Origin: Phycisphaerae bacterium
GTDB taxonomy: Bacteria > Planctomycetota > Phycisphaerae > Phycisphaerales > SM1A02
Length of the DNA stretch: 45,785 bases
Reading direction: 5' to 3'
Assembly (NCBI GenBank): GCA_018701395.1
Contig: JABIWU010000012.1
Span: 1-45,785, forward strand
Below, one piece after another: positions 42,795 to 45,785 of this stretch. Made by a program: the position numbers and the translations under genes. The notes beneath the pieces were generated by a model. The model saw nothing but the letters and a program-made list of their open reading frames with translations, ran no database searches and was not told where the DNA came from. The stretch's first letter is position 1. Each line of letters begins with the position of its first letter.

Positions 42795-43508
42795 CTACGA
42801 CGAATGTGCCAATGTGGCACTACCCACAATTTGACCGCTGCGGAGCCGGACTACATTGTTTCCGCGATTTGCAATAACTTCATTGTGCGTAACCATTACA
42901 ACGGTGAGCCCGTTCGAATGGAGTTCACTTAAAACATCCAAAATTTCGTTACCAGTTTCTTCATCAAGGTTGCCAGTTGGCTCGTCAGCAAGCAACACAG
43001 CTGGCTCATTGACAAGCGCACGCGCGATTGCTGCTCGCTGACGTTCGCCACCTGATAGTTCTCTTGGTTTGTGCGAGAGCCGATGCCCAAGCCCAAATTG
43101 TTCAAGGAGAAGTTTTGCTCGATTTTTATTCTCTTTTATCGAATTTTTGGAATGAACAAGCATCGTGGGCAAGAGTGTATTTTCAAACATAGTTAGTTCT
43201 GGCAAGAGATGATAAAACTGAAAAACAAAACCAATGTCAGTATTTCGATATCGATTGATTTGCCGGTTCGATCGACTCCACACAGAATCACCCTTGAAAA
43301 GAACATCCCCGCCATCCTTATCAGGTCGGTCCAGTCCACCAAAAAGATGCAGGAGTGTAGATTTTCCTGAACCAGAAGAACCAAGAATAGTTGTCCAATC
43401 TCCAGATTGAATCTTAACCGAAGCACCATGCAACACTGGAACTTTCAGTCTGGCTAATTGATACGTCTTTTTTAGATTGATTCCTTCCAAGATTGGTTTT
43501 TCACTCAT
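42795..43508 (-). CDS. ABC transporter ATP-binding protein, LolD-like
   Basis: The 237-residue ATPase has Walker A GSSGSGKS (residues 43-50), Q-loop FVFQFYHLLPELT (near 95), signature LSGGERQRAAIARAL (near 151), Walker B VLLADEPTGNLD (near 172) and switch His in VMVTHN (near 203). The FYHLLPELT motif after the Q-loop and ADEPTGNLD are typical for LolD/MacB-type ATPases. It overlaps the end of the permease gene by eight bases, so the two are coupled. It powers the permease encoded by 43501-45306. The substrate is probably lipoproteins or a related envelope component. Confidence 0.92.
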   Translation of the reverse strand: MSEKPILEGINLKKTYQLARLKVPVLHGASVKIQSGDWTTILGSSGSGKSTLLHLFGGLDRPDKDGGDVLFKGDSVWSRSNRQINRYRNTDIGFVFQFYHLLPELTMFENTLLPTMLVHSKNSIKENKNRAKLLLEQFGLGHRLSHKPRELSGGERQRAAIARALVNEPAVLLADEPTGNLDEETGNEILDVLSELHSNGLTVVMVTHNEVIANRGNNVVRLRSGQIVGSATLAHSS

Positions 43509-45306
43509 GTCGTAACGCCTTTACTGGGTCGGTGTCAGCCGCCTTTGCAGAAGGAATGAGTGCTCCAAGTGCGCAAAATAAAATTGCGCCGCAGACGGTG
43601 ACGATAGCAGAAGGCCAATCAACATTATTTGGAATAATCGCAAAGTAGTACACCGACGCATCCCAAATTACTAACCCTCCAATCTGTCGTATGAATAAAA
43701 TTAATGCTCCGATTCCGGCAAATGTAATAAAACCAATGGAACCAAGCACGATGGGCAACATCATTCCAGTGCGCCCTTTTATAAAGGTGTAGATAGCAAC
43801 TGCGCTCGCAATTGCAAACGAACTTATAGCGATTGCTAGCGGAGGGTTTCCCATCGCTTCATGTATGGAGTTGATGTTTTTAGTTATTGTCCAACCCACC
43901 AATAGGCCAAGTAATGAACCAATTATCCCAATGACTAAGCTGTATTGCAAGAATATCCAAACAATGCCAGCGCGCGATGCACCGATAGAACGCAATATCC
44001 CAATGTCCCTTGTTTTTTCAAAAACGATAGACCAAAAGATTGAGAGAATAAGTGCTGCAACAACTAAGTACACAATGGAAAAAAGAGTCCGCATAAGTTC
44101 GCGTTCTTTTTCAACTGGGCCGGTAAAACTTCGTTGTTGATCTTCCCAAGTGTTAATTGAAAGACCGGGGTCACTTTGAGAAGGCGGGAAAACAAGTGTG
44201 TCGGTTGGCATGTTTGCCCTGAAGTTGTCGTAAATTACCGATACTATTTCTTTGAGTTCAATTGCCGAAATTCCAGGAATTCCCCGAATAAGAATGCTCG
44301 TTGCCCTCGCGGGGTCAATGCCAAGAACCATAGTGGGGTCGTCGAGGTCGATAATTTCTGCTTCATCAAGATGCAAAAGTGATTGTGCAGTTGCAATCGG
44401 CACAAAGATTCGCGACTCGTCAATCATGAACACTCCAGATTGAAATTCATTAACGAAAGGCATGATGATTGATTCGGGCTCAATTATTCCGCCCTGCGTA
44501 TCAACGGGTAACATTGTAAGCGTTCCTTCAAATCGAGGCAGCCACCAGTAATCATTTCTAATTACTTTATAGGTACCGTCTCGTTGCCGTTCATTTCCAT
44601 CTGAAACGTGCAAGCCACTAATGATGCCGGCTTTTCCGTTACGAGATAAAGAAAGACCTTGAGCACGAAGTTTTTCAGGGCTTTTTAATCGCTCGTCGTA
44701 CGAAAGGATTGACTGCCATTGTTCCGAAGTGACAATCGCTTGGACATCTTCCCAAAGGTTTGCTTCCGCAAAGTTTAAAGTAGAGGAAGCTTTATTTATA
44801 AGTTCGACGAATGTATTCCATTTGTCATCGCTCATTAGAAGTTGTATTTCATTTGCGTTTGTTGTAATGGCATCATGCAGAAGCCAATCGCGTTGATTTT
44901 CTGTTGGTGTTTCCCACTGCAATGAATCGCTAAAGTCAGTAACTTTGGCAAACGACTCAGGAACAATGCCCCAAACTTGCACCGTTTCACTTTGTTTGGC
45001 TTTTGAATCGGGGTATGGCATTCTTAATAAACCCCACCCATCAACGATAGGTGTTGTGCCAAGGATATTTGGGTTTTCTTCGAGTTTGACTTGTAGGTCT
45101 TCGTAATGAGGAAGCCCAGAAATGCCATACGAAATGATGACATCACCCATAAGTGTTCGACCAGCAGACTGCACCATGTCTAAAAAACCAGTCATTACTG
45201 AAACGACAACGATGACTAATGCCACGCAGAGTGCTACTGCAGCAACAGCAATCAGCGGAATGACGCGACTGGTTAAATATCGAGTTGTAAGAAGTGTTTG
45301 GTACAC
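43501..45306 (-). CDS. ABC transporter permease, LolC/LolE-like (large)
   Basis: The 601-residue protein has an N-terminal membrane segment (LIAVAAVALCVALVIVVVSVMTGFLD, about 17-42), a large periplasmic domain to about residue 390, and an FtsX-type membrane domain with EKTRDIGILRSIGASRAGI. The end adds extra membrane segments before the last helix and finishes DPVKALRHE, as in LolC/E. It is longer than LolC/E (about 400) because of its periplasmic insert and the extra C-terminal helices. It begins with GTG at 45306. Its partner ATPase follows. It probably sorts lipoproteins to the outer membrane, but the size suggests a variant role. Confidence 0.88.
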   Translation of the reverse strand: MYQTLLTTRYLTSRVIPLIAVAAVALCVALVIVVVSVMTGFLDMVQSAGRTLMGDVIISYGISGLPHYEDLQVKLEENPNILGTTPIVDGWGLLRMPYPDSKAKQSETVQVWGIVPESFAKVTDFSDSLQWETPTENQRDWLLHDAITTNANEIQLLMSDDKWNTFVELINKASSTLNFAEANLWEDVQAIVTSEQWQSILSYDERLKSPEKLRAQGLSLSRNGKAGIISGLHVSDGNERQRDGTYKVIRNDYWWLPRFEGTLTMLPVDTQGGIIEPESIIMPFVNEFQSGVFMIDESRIFVPIATAQSLLHLDEAEIIDLDDPTMVLGIDPARATSILIRGIPGISAIELKEIVSVIYDNFRANMPTDTLVFPPSQSDPGLSINTWEDQQRSFTGPVEKERELMRTLFSIVYLVVAALILSIFWSIVFEKTRDIGILRSIGASRAGIVWIFLQYSLVIGIIGSLLGLLVGWTITKNINSIHEAMGNPPLAIAISSFAIASAVAIYTFIKGRTGMMLPIVLGSIGFITFAGIGALILFIRQIGGLVIWDASVYYFAIIPNNVDWPSAIVTVCGAILFCALGALIPSAKAADTDPVKALRHE

Positions 45307-45489
45307 GTAATGTACATCGTACTAGGTAGTTGGCAAAGCGTACTTTTTGAGTAATTCAGGATGACTTTCAAGTAGCTCATCAAAATATTTATGTTTAGAT
45401 GACGATCAAATGTGAGAAAATGCATTAAGCGTACTGTTTGCTAGTTCATGTAATGCTGCGTACTTAATAGTCGGTTAAAATAAGGCCTA
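45307..45489. other. Divergent intergenic region before the glycosyltransferase
   Basis: This 183-base gap separates the permease and glycosyltransferase genes, which point away from each other. I see no strong hairpin and no convincing promoter pair on either strand. Confidence 0.35.
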
Positions 45490-45785
45490 ATGCAATTAAT
45501 TGAGATTATCTCTTGGATTTTGGGCCCTCTTGTTTTTTGCTCGCTTGGCCTTTGGGTAGGCCTTGGTATTCGACTTTGGCAAATTAAGATGACAAAGCCA
45601 GTTATTCGTGAAGGGCTTGGATTGCCAAAACCTACGGATGCATCTGTCAGTATTGTTATTCCCGCACACAACGAGGAGCGAGTGATTGACCGATGTGCAA
45701 CTTCACTTCGTGCGCAATCGCATGCTAAGCTTCAAATTATCTTTGTGCTCGACAGATGTACGGATAAAACTCTTGAAAAAGCAAA
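45490..45785 (+). CDS. Family 2 glycosyltransferase, N-terminal part
   Basis: The frame starting with ATG at 45490 runs off the window's end. An N-terminal membrane segment (IISWILGPLVFCSLGLWVGLGI) is followed by the GT-A fold start: VSIVIPAHNEERVIDRC (about residues 54-70), SLRAQS, then IIFVLDRCTDKT with the first conserved Asp. This is the signature of GT2 enzymes that build polysaccharide or glycolipid using a nucleotide sugar. The membrane segment puts it at the inner membrane. The product, acceptor and remaining catalytic motifs lie outside. Confidence 0.88.
   Translation, partial: MQLIEIISWILGPLVFCSLGLWVGLGIRLWQIKMTKPVIREGLGLPKPTDASVSIVIPAHNEERVIDRCATSLRAQSHAKLQIIFVLDRCTDKTLEKA

Noticed and set aside
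1-45785. CRISPR array, prophage, integrase, transposase, tRNA or rRNA
   Set aside because: I looked for regular spaced repeats, mobile-element proteins and RNA gene signatures on both strands and saw none.

Overview
This 45.8 kb window reads as a chromosomal segment of a marine-type planctomycete, most likely a Phycisphaerae relative. That placement is inferred from protein style and was not checked by phylogeny. The pointers are: a pseudopilin-like protein with a prepilin N-terminus and a C-terminal H-X9-DG motif, a membrane protein with a paired CxCG/CPxCG zinc ribbon, an RskA-like anti-sigma module plus a second ECF/anti-sigma module with repeated PEGLA.R motifs, a six-domain S1 protein, an L-lysine 6-transaminase and a ClpC unfoldase. 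Base composition is moderately A+T-rich. The genome looks compact: several convergent genes touch or overlap at their stop codons, many operon genes overlap by 4-8 bases, and GTG or TTG starts are common. I saw no rRNA, tRNA, CRISPR array, prophage or insertion sequence.

Layout. 1-2522 (+): end of a MacB/FtsX-type ABC permease, then a secreted S9 peptidase. 2519-7006 (-): two secreted proteins of unknown function and ribosomal protein S1 with a strong terminator. 7189-10145 (-): ECF sigma factor, RskA-like anti-sigma factor, a structured intergenic RNA candidate with its own promoter, and an MFS transporter. 10328-11116 (+): pseudopilin-like protein. 11135-14920 (-): CysQ/SAL1-like phosphatase, SLC13 permease and an EEP-fold membrane protein, probably a sulfur-assimilation operon. 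15087-19872 (-): ATP synthase genes atpZ, atpI-like, atpB, E, F, H, A, ending in a terminator with no gamma, beta or epsilon genes. 19955-20530 (+): an isolated NuoI. 20532-23794 (-): TrkA, TrkH and a zinc-ribbon membrane protein.

24201-26140 (+): an HU-family protein and DnaB helicase. 26153-27148 (-): Na+/Ca2+ exchanger. 27262-30933 (+): a second sigma/anti-sigma pair, a secreted helical protein, and two peptide-type ABC transporter parts (DppC- and DppD-like) without their partners. 31197-31607 (+): small protein of unknown function behind a 263-base leader. 31609-34715 (-): coiled-coil membrane protein, LpxL-type acyltransferase, single-domain response regulator and a small acidic protein. 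35055-37569 (+): lysine 6-transaminase and a stand-alone FIST sensor protein. 37570-39287 (-): TolB-like propeller protein and a lipoprotein. 39301-39969 (+): RluA-type pseudouridine synthase. 40054-42585 (-): ClpC. 42795-45306 (-): a LolCDE-type ABC transporter pair. 45490-end (+): start of a family 2 glycosyltransferase.

Most genes are housekeeping or envelope functions. The best candidates for something undescribed are the structured RNA at 8584-8720 between the anti-sigma and MFS genes, the split ATP synthase operon with RNA hairpins flanking atpE, and the lysine transaminase-FIST pair. I did not find a clear new defence or biosynthetic system.
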